Of a stretch of 64,000 nucleotides of DNA, positions 40,885 to 50,253 are shown piece by piece; within the stretch, counting starts at the first letter, position 1; each line of letters starts with the position of its first letter. Location: NCBI GenBank assembly GCA_050250915.1, contig JBFWNT010000011.1:1-64000 (forward strand), written 5' to 3'. The translations under genes were made by a program, and so were the position numbers. Below the pieces are notes generated by a model. It saw nothing but the letters and a program-made list of their open reading frames with translations. It ran no database searches and had not been told where the DNA came from. This DNA is from Miltoncostaea sp050250915. GTDB lineage: Bacteria; Actinomycetota; Thermoleophilia; Miltoncostaeales; Miltoncostaeaceae.

Positions 40885-41296
40885 AGCCCAGGCCGCGCTC
40901 CAGGGCGTCGAGCACCGCGCCCAGCGCGCCGGCCCGCGGGACGTCCAGGGCGTGCCCGCGCGCAACCCGGCTCCGCGCCGCGTGGTCGGGGTTCACGCCG
41001 CGGCCCAACTGCGAGCGCGCCGCCACCTGCACCACCGCCGCCTCGTCCGGGCTCAGCCGCGTGGCGCCCGACTCGTCGTCGGGCCAGCCGAGCCGGTCGA
41101 GCAGCCGCACGGCCGCGCGGAGCTCCTCGACGGCCTGGTGCGCGTCGTGCCCCTCGGCGAGCTCGTGGACCATGCGCCCCGCCGCGGGCACCAGCACCCA
41201 CGCGAAGACGGCCCGGCCGGCGATGTCCGACTCGCCCGCCGCGAGGTGGGCGGCGCGGTCGGCCCGCGGTCCCCGTGCCGGCGCCTGCGTTCCCAT
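40883..41296 (-). CDS. Unrecognised helical protein downstream of cydC
   Basis: 137 residues, Ala- and Arg-rich and probably all helical, with no signal peptide, membrane segment or known motif. ATG at 41296 follows GGAGGAGGG, an unusually good site, so expression is likely. It lies 95 bases downstream of cydC on the same strand, with a copy of the CTGCGG half-site (41377-41382) between; it could be cotranscribed with the cytochrome bd genes or have its own promoter. Confidence 0.6.
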   Translation of the reverse strand: MGTQAPARGPRADRAAHLAAGESDIAGRAVFAWVLVPAAGRMVHELAEGHDAHQAVEELRAAVRLLDRLGWPDDESGATRLSPDEAAVVQVAARSQLGRGVNPDHAARSRVARGHALDVPRAGALGAVLDALERGLG

Positions 41297-41375
41297 GGTC
41301 CCTCCTCCGTCAGGTCGTCCCCATGCCGCTCCCAGCATCCCGCCTGGGCGGGGGGCGGCCATCGGCGTGCGCGCG

Positions 41376-41400
41376 GCTGCGGGCCGCGGGTTTACCGAAC
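41376..41400. promoter_or_regulatory. CTGCGG half-site and GGGTTTACC element (site g)
   Basis: GCTGCGG (41376-41382) and GCGGGTTTACCG (41386-41397) lie about 80-100 bases before the helical protein start and across the cydC stop. This is a weak relative of the recurrent motif and may be chance. Confidence 0.25.
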
Positions 41401-43077
41401 GGCGCAGGCGGTCCGGGGCAGGGCGTGGATGTGGCCGTCGCGCAGCTCGAGCACCTGGTCGAACGCGTCCAGGCCGATCCGCGAGTGCGTGATCAGCAGG
41501 ATCGCCCGGCCCGCCGTCGCGTCGAGCAGGTCGCCGACCAGCCTCCGTGCGGACGTCGCGTCGAGGTGGGCGGTCGGCTCGTCGAGCACCAGCACGGGGG
41601 CGTCCGAGAGCACGGTCCGCGCAAGCGCGATCCGCGACCGCTCGCCTCCCGAGACCTCCGCGCCGGCCTCGCCGACCGATGTGTCCAGGCCGGCGGGGAG
41701 GTCGGCGAGCCACGGGCCCAGTCCCACGACGCCGAGCGCCGCGCGCGCCTCGGCGTCGGTGGCGTCGGGTCGCCCGATGAGCACGTTGTCGCGGACGGTG
41801 CCGGTGAAGAGGTGCGCATCCTGCTCGCACAGCCGCACGGCGTGGCGCACGTCGTCCTGGGCGTACCGCCGCAGGTCCTCGCCGTCGAGCGTCGCGCGCC
41901 CGCCGTCGAGGTCGCGGAACCGCACCAGCACCTCGGCGATGCTCGTCTTGCCGGCGCCGCTCGGGCCCACCAGCGCCACCCGCCCGCCGGCGGGCAGCCG
42001 GAGGTCGGCGCCGTCGAGCACGGGCGGCCCGTCGGGGTACGCCAGCCGGGCGCCCTCGAGCGCCAGCGCGGGCGCGGGCCCCACCGGCAGCGGATCGGCC
42101 GGGTCGCGGACCGGGGGCGGCGTGGAGGTGATCTCGGCCACCCGTCCCGCCGCCGTCAGGATGGCCGTGAGCCGGCGCGCCGCGTCGGGCAGCGGCGCCA
42201 GGGCGTCGACCGCGCCCAGGGCGAGCAGCGCCAGCGCGGCGAGCAGCACGCCGTCAAGGCCGCCGTCGTGCACGGCGGGGGCGCAGACCCACAGCATCGC
42301 GGCGGCCGCCAGGCCCGCGAGCGCGGCGACGGCGGACCCGCCGAGCGCCGCCACGGCGGCGTCGCCGCGCGTGATCCGCGCCAGCGCGGCGTCGGCGGCG
42401 CGGACGCGGGCCAGGTGGCGGTCCGCCAGTCCGTACGCGGCGATCTCGGGAGCGGCCTGAACCGACTCCAGCACCTCCGACGCCAGGGCGGCCCTGGCGG
42501 GCGCCTCCCGCCGGCCGGCGCGCCGCGCCGCCAGCGCGGCGCCGGCGGGCAGCACGACGGCGGCCGACACCAGGATCACGAGCAGCAGGACGCCCGCGGG
42601 CGGGTGCATCGCGTATGCGGCGCCCGCCGCGCCGGCCGTGACCCCGGCGGCGACGAGCGGCGGCCCGAGTCCGCTCACGTAGAGGTGCTGGAGCTGGTCG
42701 ACGTCGTCCACCAGCCGGCCCAGCAGGTCGCCGCCGCGCATGCGCCGCAGCCCGCCCGGCACCAACGGCACCAGCCGCGCGAAGACGGTCCTGCGGGTGC
42801 GCGCCAGGATTCCCAGCGCCACGTCGTGGGACAGGAGCCGCTCGGCGTACCGGGCCGCCGCCCGCACGATCGCCAGCGTCCGGACCGCCACGATCGCCAC
42901 CGTCAGCGTCAGGATCGCCGGCCGCTCCGCCGCCCGGCTGATGAGGTAGCCCGAGACGGCGAGCAGCGCGACGCCGGCGCACGCGGCGACCAGCCCGGCC
43001 GCCAGGGACAGGGTCAGGCGCAGGCGCCCCGCGTCCGCGAGCCGCAGCGCGCCGCGCAGGAGCGAGGGACCGGTCAC
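41392..43077 (-). CDS. cydC: CydC, heterodimeric ABC exporter subunit
   Basis: 561 residues: six-helix exporter domain (about 1-320) then ATPase with Walker A GPSGAGKTS, Q-loop LCEQDAHLF, signature VSGGERSR, Walker B VLVLDEPTAHLD. CydDC exports thiols (glutathione/cysteine in E. coli) and is needed to assemble cytochrome bd. Gene order cydA-cydB-cydD-cydC with four-base overlaps fits co-expression. GTG at 43077. The CydC assignment rests on position as second of the pair and LLSHDVALGILARTR in the N-terminal part. Confidence 0.9.
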   Translation of the reverse strand: MTGPSLLRGALRLADAGRLRLTLSLAAGLVAACAGVALLAVSGYLISRAAERPAILTLTVAIVAVRTLAIVRAAARYAERLLSHDVALGILARTRRTVFARLVPLVPGGLRRMRGGDLLGRLVDDVDQLQHLYVSGLGPPLVAAGVTAGAAGAAYAMHPPAGVLLLVILVSAAVVLPAGAALAARRAGRREAPARAALASEVLESVQAAPEIAAYGLADRHLARVRAADAALARITRGDAAVAALGGSAVAALAGLAAAAMLWVCAPAVHDGGLDGVLLAALALLALGAVDALAPLPDAARRLTAILTAAGRVAEITSTPPPVRDPADPLPVGPAPALALEGARLAYPDGPPVLDGADLRLPAGGRVALVGPSGAGKTSIAEVLVRFRDLDGGRATLDGEDLRRYAQDDVRHAVRLCEQDAHLFTGTVRDNVLIGRPDATDAEARAALGVVGLGPWLADLPAGLDTSVGEAGAEVSGGERSRIALARTVLSDAPVLVLDEPTAHLDATSARRLVGDLLDATAGRAILLITHSRIGLDAFDQVLELRDGHIHALPRTACAVR

Positions 43078-44810
43078 GCGGCCACCGCCACCTCGTCGCG
43101 CCGGAGCGCCGCGAACGGCCCGTCCGGCGCGAGCGCCGCGGGCGGGCCCTGCTCCGCGATGCGCCCCTCCTGGAGCACCACCACGCGGTCGGCGCCGGCG
43201 GTCATCGCCAGCCGGTGCGTCGCGATGACGGCGGTGCGGCCGTGGCAGAGGCGGCCGATGGCGTCCTCGACCAGCGCCGCGGAGGCGGGATCGAGGCCGG
43301 CGGCGGGCTCGTCCAGCAGCACCAGCGACGGGTCCCGCACGAAAGCCCGCGCCAGCGCCAGGCGGCGCGTCTCGCCGACCGACAGGCGCCGTCCGCCGTC
43401 GCCGATCCGGGTGGCCAGGCCGTCGGGGAGCCCCCGCACCAGCGCGGCGGCGTTCGCCGCCTCGAGCGCCTCCCACAGCCGGGCCTCCGACGCCGACGGG
43501 TCGCCCATCCGCACGTTCTCGGCGACGGTGGCGGCGAGCAGGGAGGGGCGCTGCGGGACCCAGGCCACGCGCCGCCGCCACGCGTCGCCGTCCCCGTGGC
43601 GCAGGTCGGCGCCGCCGCACGCCACCCGGCCGTCGTCCGGATCGGCCAGACGCGCCAGCAGGGCGATGAGCGTCGACTTGCCGGCCCCGCTGGGACCCAC
43701 CAGCGCAAGGCGCTCGCCGGGCGCGATCGTCAGGTCCACCGCGGCCAGCGCCGGCCGGTCGCGGCCCTCGTGGCGCACGGCCACCCCCTCCAGGGAGAGC
43801 GGCGCGACGGCCGGGTCGGGCAGGGCGACCGGCTCCGCCGCCGGCGCGAGCGAGGGCGGCAGGTCGAGCACCTCGTGGATGCGCTCGGCGGCGGCCAGGC
43901 CGTCGGCGGCCGCGTGGTGGTTGGCGCCCACCCGGCGCAGCGGGGCGTACAGCTCGGGCGCCAGCACGAGCACGGTCAGTCCCGCCTCCAGGGTCATCCC
44001 GCCGTCGGCCAGGCGGAGCCCGATCGCCACCGCGACGAGCGCGACGCCCAGCGACGCCGCCAGCTCCAGCACGAGGGCCGACAGGAAGGCCACCCGCAGG
44101 GTGCCCATCGTCTCGCGGCGCAGGCGCTCGCCGATGTCGCCGAGCACCTCGGCCTGGTGGGCGGCGCGGCCGTGCGCGCGGAGCGTCGGGAGCCCGCGCA
44201 CCACCTCCACGAACCGGCCGCCGAGGGTGCGCAGCGCGTCCATCCGCGCCCGCGAGGCCGATGCGGCGGCCATGCCGACCAGGGCCAGGAACACGACGGC
44301 CACGGGCAGCGTCAGCGCCATGATGGCCGCCGACGCCGGGTCGAGGGGCAGCACCCACAGGATCACGGCGGGCGGCACCAGCACCGCCAGGACCGCCTCC
44401 GGGACGTAGCGGCCGAAGTAGGTCTCGAGGGCGTCCACCCCCTGCACCGCGTCCGTCGCGATCTCGCCGGCGCGCCCCGCCTCGCCCGCCGCCGGGCGCG
44501 CGCGCAGCACGTGCCCCACCAGCCGGACGCGCAGCGTCGACATCACCCGCGCGGCCGCGACGTTGGCGGACATCGCCTGACCCCACCCGAGCGCGCCCCG
44601 CGCCACCGACGCCACGGCCAGGCCGATGATCTCCGCCCGGACGTCCGCCGGGGAGGCGCCGGCGACCAGCGCGGCCACGATCCTCCCCAGCAGCACCGCC
44701 TGCGCGATGACCGCGGCGGCGGTGGCCGCCCCGGACGCCACGGCCGCCGCCAGGTGCCACCGCGCGGCCCCGCTCGCCCGCAGGAGCCGGCGGTGGACCG
44801 GTGCGATCAC
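43074..44810 (-). CDS. cydD: CydD, heterodimeric ABC exporter subunit
   Basis: 578 residues: exporter membrane domain with VRLVGHVLRARPAAGEAGRAGEIATDAVQGVDALETYFGRY typical of CydD, then ATPase with GPSGAGKST, a WVPQRPSL Q-loop, signature LSVGETRR (Val in place of the usual Gly) and VLLDEPAAGLDP. It works with CydC in cytochrome bd maturation. GTG at 44810 overlaps the cydB stop. Confidence 0.92.
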   Translation of the reverse strand: MIAPVHRRLLRASGAARWHLAAAVASGAATAAAVIAQAVLLGRIVAALVAGASPADVRAEIIGLAVASVARGALGWGQAMSANVAAARVMSTLRVRLVGHVLRARPAAGEAGRAGEIATDAVQGVDALETYFGRYVPEAVLAVLVPPAVILWVLPLDPASAAIMALTLPVAVVFLALVGMAAASASRARMDALRTLGGRFVEVVRGLPTLRAHGRAAHQAEVLGDIGERLRRETMGTLRVAFLSALVLELAASLGVALVAVAIGLRLADGGMTLEAGLTVLVLAPELYAPLRRVGANHHAAADGLAAAERIHEVLDLPPSLAPAAEPVALPDPAVAPLSLEGVAVRHEGRDRPALAAVDLTIAPGERLALVGPSGAGKSTLIALLARLADPDDGRVACGGADLRHGDGDAWRRRVAWVPQRPSLLAATVAENVRMGDPSASEARLWEALEAANAAALVRGLPDGLATRIGDGGRRLSVGETRRLALARAFVRDPSLVLLDEPAAGLDPASAALVEDAIGRLCHGRTAVIATHRLAMTAGADRVVVLQEGRIAEQGPPAALAPDGPFAALRRDEVAVAA

Positions 44811-45883
44811 GCCTCGGGCCGGGGGTCTGCGCCGTGGTGGCCGGGCAGCAGGTCGAGCGCCGTGTGCGTGCCCTCGGCGCCGCCGCCGACGCGCTCGCGG
44901 AACACCCAGTACGTCCACGCCTGGTACGCGAGCACCACCGGGGTCAGGATCACGGCGACGACGGTCATCACGCCGAGCGTGTAGTTCGTCGACGCGGCGT
45001 CCGTGATCGAGAGCGCCAGCGACGGATCGTCCACCGAGTTGATGACGTTGGGCCACAGGCTGGAGAAGATCGTGACCACCAGCAGCGCCGTCGCTGCGGT
45101 GGTGGCGCCGAACGCCCACGTCGCGCGTCCCCGCCACGCCAGGACGGCGGCGGCCACCGCGGCGACGGCCGTGGCGGCGGCGGCCGCGGCCTCCAGCCAT
45201 CCGAGGGTGTCGTCGGCCGCGGCGCTGCCGACGGTCCACGCCAGGAACGCGGCGCCGGCCACGACCAGCGCGGCGGTCAGGGGCACCGCCAGCCGCCGCG
45301 CCGCGGCCAGCAGGCCGCCACGCGTCCGGAGGGTCAGGAACAGCGCCCCGTGGGCGGCGCAGAGGGCCAGCGTGGCCACGCCGCCGAGCAGGGCGTAGGG
45401 GTTGAGGAGGTCGCCGAAGCTCCCGGCGTACTCGCCCGAGGCGTCGAGGTGGACGCCGCGGACGAGGTTGGCGAACGCGACGCCCCACAGCAGGGCGGGC
45501 AGCGCGCTGCCGACGACGATCGCGGCGTCCCACGTGCGCCGCCACCGGGGGCTGTCGTGGCGCTCGCGGAACTCGAACGCCACGCCGCGCACGATGAGCG
45601 CGGCCAGGATCAGGAACAGGGCCAGGTAGAAGCCCGAGAACAGCGTCGCGTACCACTCCGGGAACGCGGCGAACGTGGCGCCGCCGGCCGTGAGGAGCCA
45701 CACCTCGTTGCCGTCCCAGACCGGGCCGATCGAGGCGATCATCGACCGCCGGTCGGCCTCGGTGCGGCCCAGCACCGGCAGGAGCATCCCGACGCCGAAG
45801 TCGAATCCCTCCAGGACCAGGTAGCCGGTCCAGAGGACGGCGATCAGGACGAACCAGAGCGTCTCGAGTGCGGTGGGGTCCAC
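44807..45883 (-). CDS. cydB: Cytochrome bd oxidase subunit II
   Basis: 358 residues with nine hydrophobic segments. The start LETLWFVLIAVLWTGYLVLEGFDFGVGML with the conserved Gly-Phe-Asp-Phe-Gly is characteristic, as is VWDGNEVWLLTAGGATFAAFPEWYA. CydB scaffolds the oxidase; with CydA it reduces oxygen to water using quinol at high affinity. GTG at 45883 has AGGAGG upstream. Eight bases after cydA. Confidence 0.95.
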   Translation of the reverse strand: MDPTALETLWFVLIAVLWTGYLVLEGFDFGVGMLLPVLGRTEADRRSMIASIGPVWDGNEVWLLTAGGATFAAFPEWYATLFSGFYLALFLILAALIVRGVAFEFRERHDSPRWRRTWDAAIVVGSALPALLWGVAFANLVRGVHLDASGEYAGSFGDLLNPYALLGGVATLALCAAHGALFLTLRTRGGLLAAARRLAVPLTAALVVAGAAFLAWTVGSAAADDTLGWLEAAAAAATAVAAVAAAVLAWRGRATWAFGATTAATALLVVTIFSSLWPNVINSVDDPSLALSITDAASTNYTLGVMTVVAVILTPVVLAYQAWTYWVFRERVGGGAEGTHTALDLLPGHHGADPRPEA

Positions 45884-45891
45884 GAGTCCTC

Positions 45892-47283
45892 CTAGTAGGC
45901 GAGCGAGGGCTCGCTGGGCTCGGCCGGCCCGCCGGGCTCGACCTCGGGGTAGGGGCGGCGCAGCTCGCGCATCGCGAGCCAGCCCGCGACGCCGGCCAGG
46001 ACGCCGTACAGGAGCGTGAATCCGGCGAGGCTCAGCCCGACCGTCCACGAGGACACGATGGGGGACACGGCCTGGTCGGTCCGAAGCAGCCCCTGGACCA
46101 CCCAGGGCTGGCGCCCCATCTCGGTGAAGATCCATCCCATCGCGTTCGCGACGAAGGGCAGGGGGACGGCCCACACGGCGATCCGCAGGAACCGCGGGGA
46201 GGTCGCCAGCACGCCCCTGCGGTGCAGCAGGAGCCCGGCGGCGCCGAGCAGGATCATCAGCACCCCGGCCCCCACCATCAGGCGGAACGACCAGTACGTG
46301 ATGCCGATGATCGGCCGGTAGTCGCCGGGCCCGTAGCGGGCGACGTAGTCGGCCTGGAGGTCGTTGATGCCCTCCACGCGGCCGTTCCACGTGTTGGTGG
46401 AGAGCATGGAGAGCCCGTTCGGCACCTCGATGTTGTGCGTCAGCCGCTCCGGGCGCGCCTCGAACGGCGCGACGGCGAACAGCGAGAACGGCGCGCCGTC
46501 CGCCGAGTCGTACAGGGCCTCGGCCGCCGCCATCTTCATCGGCTGCTGCTCCGTCATGAGCTGCGCCTGGAAGTGGCCGATCAGGCCGGTCGCGACGGCG
46601 CCCGCGAAGGTGACGACCACGGCCATCGCGGCGACGTGCCGGAACGTCTCCACGTCGACGCCGCGCAGCATCTGCCATGCGGCCACGGCCAGGATCACGA
46701 CGCCGCCGGTGGTCAGGGCGCCCAGGATGGTGTGGCCGAACGCGTAGAGCGCGGTCGAGTTGGTCAGGACGGCCCAGATGCTCGTCATCTCGGCGCGGCC
46801 GGAGTCGCCGATCGTGTACCCCACGGGGTGCTGCATCCACGAGTTGGCGGCCAGGATGAAGTAGGCCGAGAGCATCGTCCCGAACGAGACGAGCCAGATG
46901 GTGGCGAGGTGCACCCGGGCGGGCAGACGGTCGCGCCCGAAGATCCAGAGCCCGATGAACGTCGACTCCAGGAAGAAGGCCGCGAGGCCCTCCATCGCGA
47001 GCGGCGCGCCGAACACGTCGCCCACGTAGCGCGAGTACTCGCTCCAGTTCATGCCGAACTGGAACTCCTGCACGATGCCCGTGACCACGCCCACGGCGAA
47101 GCTGATGAGCATCAGCCGGCCGAAGACGTGGACGAGGCGGGCGTACTTCGGGTCCTTCGTGCGGTGCCGGAGCGTCTCCAGCACGGCGACGAAGAACGCC
47201 AGGCCGATGCTCAGCGGGACGAAGATGAAGTGGAAGACGGTGGTGACGCCGAACTGGAGACGCGCCAGCTCGAGCGCCGTCAC
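45892..47283 (-). CDS. cydA: Cytochrome bd oxidase subunit I
   Basis: 463 residues, the short Q-loop form. Haem ligands: His18 in TTVFHFIFVPLS, His in FGHTILGAL (about 184) and the Met in the helix after; the quinol loop carries MGRQPWVVQGLLRT. The EFQFGMNWSEYSRYVGDVFGAPLA segment is also typical. Reduces oxygen without pumping protons and works at low oxygen. GTG at 47283 overlaps the stop of a small coiled-coil gene by four bases. Confidence 0.95.
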   Translation of the reverse strand: MTALELARLQFGVTTVFHFIFVPLSIGLAFFVAVLETLRHRTKDPKYARLVHVFGRLMLISFAVGVVTGIVQEFQFGMNWSEYSRYVGDVFGAPLAMEGLAAFFLESTFIGLWIFGRDRLPARVHLATIWLVSFGTMLSAYFILAANSWMQHPVGYTIGDSGRAEMTSIWAVLTNSTALYAFGHTILGALTTGGVVILAVAAWQMLRGVDVETFRHVAAMAVVVTFAGAVATGLIGHFQAQLMTEQQPMKMAAAEALYDSADGAPFSLFAVAPFEARPERLTHNIEVPNGLSMLSTNTWNGRVEGINDLQADYVARYGPGDYRPIIGITYWSFRLMVGAGVLMILLGAAGLLLHRRGVLATSPRFLRIAVWAVPLPFVANAMGWIFTEMGRQPWVVQGLLRTDQAVSPIVSSWTVGLSLAGFTLLYGVLAGVAGWLAMRELRRPYPEVEPGGPAEPSEPSLAY

Positions 47284-47432
47284 CGGTCGAGCGGGGTGCG
47301 CGCGCCCCCGAGGGTCGCGGCCAGGGCGCGGATCTCCTCGCGCAGGGTCTCGACCTCGCGCTCGAGCGCGTCGACCCGCTCCTCCAGCGCCGCCGTCCGG
47401 ACCTCGGTCGATCCGAGGGTCGACTCGCTCAC
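47280..47432 (-). CDS. Fifty-residue coiled-coil peptide heading cyd operon
   Basis: A 50-residue protein with one clear coiled coil (about residues 13-42; ALEERVDALEREVETLREEI with Leu/Val at heptad positions). GTG at 47432 has GGGAGG upstream, and the stop overlaps cydA's start as GTGA, good evidence of translation. No family recognised. It may be a cyd-specific assembly or regulatory peptide, or a leader that couples translation. Confidence 0.65.
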   Translation of the reverse strand: MSESTLGSTEVRTAALEERVDALEREVETLREEIRALAATLGGARTPLDR

Positions 47433-47541
47433 GGCTGCCTCCCGTCCTCGTTGGCGCGGCCGACCACCGGCCGCCGGTCGAAGCGTCCCGCGGCCCGCCC
47501 CCGCGTCCATCGGGGCGGCGGCCGACCCACGGTGCGGGCGA
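47433..47541. promoter_or_regulatory. Upstream region of the cytochrome bd operon
   Basis: This 109-base gap follows the ADP-forming synthetase gene on the same strand. It contains ACCGG-CCG-CCGGT (47466-47478), a candidate operator. I see no Rex-like TTGTGA site, and no member of the palindrome family of sites a, c and f. Confidence 0.3.
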
Positions 47542-50253
47542 CTACGGACCCGGCTCGCGGGTCGGCGCGCGCCGGATCCGGGCATCCAGCGCCACGGGCC
47601 GCCCGGCGGCGTCCGTCCGCACCGGGTTGAGGTCCAGCTCGGCGACGCCCGGGATGTCCGACATCAGCCACGCGACCCGGGCGGTCAGGTCGGCCAGGGC
47701 GTCGCGGGGCACCGGCGGCAGCCCCCGCCAGCCGTCCAGCAGGGCCACGCCCCGCAGGCGGTCCCAGAGCTCCGCGGCCGAGGCCGGCCCCACGGGGGCG
47801 AGCGCAACGCGGCGGTCGCGCCACACCTCGGCGTCGGTGCCCCCGATCCCCGCCAGCACGCACGGCCCGAACACCGGGTCGCGCAGCCCCCCGACGATGA
47901 GGTCGGTCCCGGCGGGCGCCATCTCCTGGACGAGCACCCCCTCCATCCGGTCGCCGAGCCCGCGGCTCCGCAGCTTCTCGGCGATCCCCCGGAACGCGGC
48001 GGCGGCCCCGTCCGGGGTGAGGATGTCGAGCGCCACGCCGCCGACGTCGGTCTTGTGGGTCAGCCTGGCGCTCACCAGCTTCACCGCGACGGGGCCGCCG
48101 ATCGCCGCCTGCGCCGCCGCGGCGTCGGCGGCGCTCGTGGCGAGGACGGCGGGCGGGACGGGGATGCCGTAGGCGCCGAGCACCCGCTCCACGGCCGCCG
48201 GGGAGAGCCACGCGCCCGGCTCGGCCTCGCCCAGGGCCGCGCGCGCCGCGGCCGCGTCGATGCCGGCGGGCCGCACCGCCGGGTCCTCCGGCCGGTCCGC
48301 GGCCTGGGCCGCGCGCCACGCGCCGGCCAGCGCGCGGACCGCGCCCTCCGGCATCGCCAGCCAGGGGATGGACGGCTCGTCGCCGGGCGGCTCCGGGCTG
48401 GGGCCCACCACGCACCCCGCGACCGGGACCCGGTCGTTGGCCAGCCGCTCCGCGGCCCGGATGATCGCCGGGGTGTCGGTGCCGCGGAGCGGGGTCACGA
48501 GGACCAGCAGCGCGTCCACCTCCCCGGACGCGATGATGACCCGGCCGGCGCGCTCCACCGCGTCGGCGCCGGTTCCGGCGCCGAGGTCGACGGGGTTCCC
48601 GTCCGCGGCGGGCGGCGTCCGCATCGAGGCGAGCAGCGTCCGCACCACGTGGCCGAACGCCGGCACCTCCAGGCCGGCCGCCTCGGCGGCGTCGGCCGCC
48701 AGGATCGCGGGTCCGCCGGCGTTGGAGACGATGCCCAGCCGGGGTCCCGCCGGGAGGGGCTGGGACGACAGCGTCTCGCCCGTCTCCAGCAGCTCCTCGA
48801 GCGTGTCCGCACGCACCACGCCGGCCAGGTCGAACAGGGCGTCGGTCATCGGCTCGCCGGTCGCGAGGGCGGCGGTGTGCGAGCCGGCGGCACGCCGGCC
48901 CGCGCCGCCGCGGCCGCCCTTGAGCACCACGACCGGGGTCCGCCGCGACACGCGCCGCGCGATCCGGGCGAAGCGCCGGGGATCGCCCACCCCCTCCAGG
49001 TACAGCAGCACCGCGCGGGTGTCCGGGTCGGCGTCCCACCATGCGAGGAGATCCTCGGGTCCCACGTCGCCGCCGTTGCCCAGGCTCACGAACGCGGAGG
49101 TCCCGATGCCGCGGGCCGCGCAGTGGGCGAGGGCGGCGACGCCGAGGCCGCCGCTCTGGGACGCGAGCGCGATCCGGCCCGGGCGCGCCGGCATGGGCCC
49201 GAAGGTGGCGTCGAACCGCGTGGGGCCCGAGCTGACCGACACGCCGAGGCAGTTGGGCCCCACCAGGCGCAGCCCGGCGGTGCGGCACACGTGGACGAGC
49301 TCGGCCTGGAGCCGGGCGCCGTGCTCGTCCTGCTCGGCGAAGCCGGCCGACAGCACCACCAGGGCGCGGGCGCCGCACGCGGCGGCCTCGCGGGCGACCG
49401 CCGGCACCTCCTCCGCAGGGACCGCCGCGACCACCAGGTCGACCGGCCCGGGCAGGAGGCCCAGCGAGCGGTGGGCGCGGCGGCCGGCGACGACGTCGGC
49501 GGCGCGGTTCACGGCGTACACGGGCGCCGCCCGCCCGGCGTCGAGCAGGGCGCGCAGCACGGCGCCGCCGGGCGCGGAGGGATCGCGGGACGCGCCCACC
49601 ACGGCGATCCCCTCGGGCCGCATCAGGGGGCGCAGCGACGCGACCGCGCCGGCGGCGTCCCGGGCGCCGCCCGCATCGTCGCGCTCCGCGTCGTAGTGGA
49701 GTGGGACGCGGGCGAGCACACCGTCGGGGGCGCGCTCCAGCGTCACGGGGCCGCCGAGCCCCTCCAGGACGCTCCGCATCCGGCGGTTGTCCGTGCGCAT
49801 CCACGCCCAGAGCGTGTCCACGCCGTTCGCGGCGGCGTGGTCGCAGATGCGCTCCACGAGGGCCGTCCCCAGGCCCAGGCCCTGCCAGCGATCGGCCACG
49901 GCGGCGGCCAGCTCGGCATCGGCGGCGCCGGGCGCGCGGTAGTAGCGCGCGATGGCCACGATGCGCTCGCCCTCGCCGCCCGCGACGGCCACCACCCCGC
50001 CGCCCCGCGGCCCGGGCGCGGCGGCCATGTCGCGCGCCTCGGCGGACGTGAGGCTGCCGCGGGCGGCGCCGAACCGCATGGCCCGCGCCGTCGGGGACAT
50101 CCCCGCGATCATGGCGGCGATGCCGTCGGCGTCCCTCTCGGAGCAGGCGCGCACCGCGACGCTGCGGCCGTCGCGCAGCAGCACCCGCTCGCCGCCATCG
50201 TCGATGACGCCCGGTCCCGGTGCGGTGCGTCCGGGGACGGTCGCGGCCCTCAC
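47542..50253 (-). CDS. GNAT-ADP-forming acetyl-CoA synthetase fusion (Pat-like)
   Basis: 903 residues. An N-terminal GNAT domain (about 18-190; acetyl-CoA loop RWQGLGLGTALVERI) is followed by the alpha part of an NDP-forming acyl-CoA synthetase (about 215-660; catalytic His in AAGSHTAALATG) and a beta ATP-grasp part (about 690-903; VAVKLVSARLTHKTDVGG). Such proteins are protein lysine acetyltransferases (Pat/PatZ) or true acetate-forming synthetases; the intact phospho-His motif means the synthetase half could be active. GNAT is N-terminal here, unlike E. coli PatZ. GTG at 50253 overlaps the SRPBCC gene stop. Confidence 0.88.
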   Translation of the reverse strand: MRAATVPGRTAPGPGVIDDGGERVLLRDGRSVAVRACSERDADGIAAMIAGMSPTARAMRFGAARGSLTSAEARDMAAAPGPRGGGVVAVAGGEGERIVAIARYYRAPGAADAELAAAVADRWQGLGLGTALVERICDHAAANGVDTLWAWMRTDNRRMRSVLEGLGGPVTLERAPDGVLARVPLHYDAERDDAGGARDAAGAVASLRPLMRPEGIAVVGASRDPSAPGGAVLRALLDAGRAAPVYAVNRAADVVAGRRAHRSLGLLPGPVDLVVAAVPAEEVPAVAREAAACGARALVVLSAGFAEQDEHGARLQAELVHVCRTAGLRLVGPNCLGVSVSSGPTRFDATFGPMPARPGRIALASQSGGLGVAALAHCAARGIGTSAFVSLGNGGDVGPEDLLAWWDADPDTRAVLLYLEGVGDPRRFARIARRVSRRTPVVVLKGGRGGAGRRAAGSHTAALATGEPMTDALFDLAGVVRADTLEELLETGETLSSQPLPAGPRLGIVSNAGGPAILAADAAEAAGLEVPAFGHVVRTLLASMRTPPAADGNPVDLGAGTGADAVERAGRVIIASGEVDALLVLVTPLRGTDTPAIIRAAERLANDRVPVAGCVVGPSPEPPGDEPSIPWLAMPEGAVRALAGAWRAAQAADRPEDPAVRPAGIDAAAARAALGEAEPGAWLSPAAVERVLGAYGIPVPPAVLATSAADAAAAQAAIGGPVAVKLVSARLTHKTDVGGVALDILTPDGAAAAFRGIAEKLRSRGLGDRMEGVLVQEMAPAGTDLIVGGLRDPVFGPCVLAGIGGTDAEVWRDRRVALAPVGPASAAELWDRLRGVALLDGWRGLPPVPRDALADLTARVAWLMSDIPGVAELDLNPVRTDAAGRPVALDARIRRAPTREPGP

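Noticed and set aside
36607..40965. Minus-strand open frame of about 1450 codons
   Set aside because: Antisense to the ABC ATPase and FtsX permease, which show complete motifs. No domain is recognisable in it.
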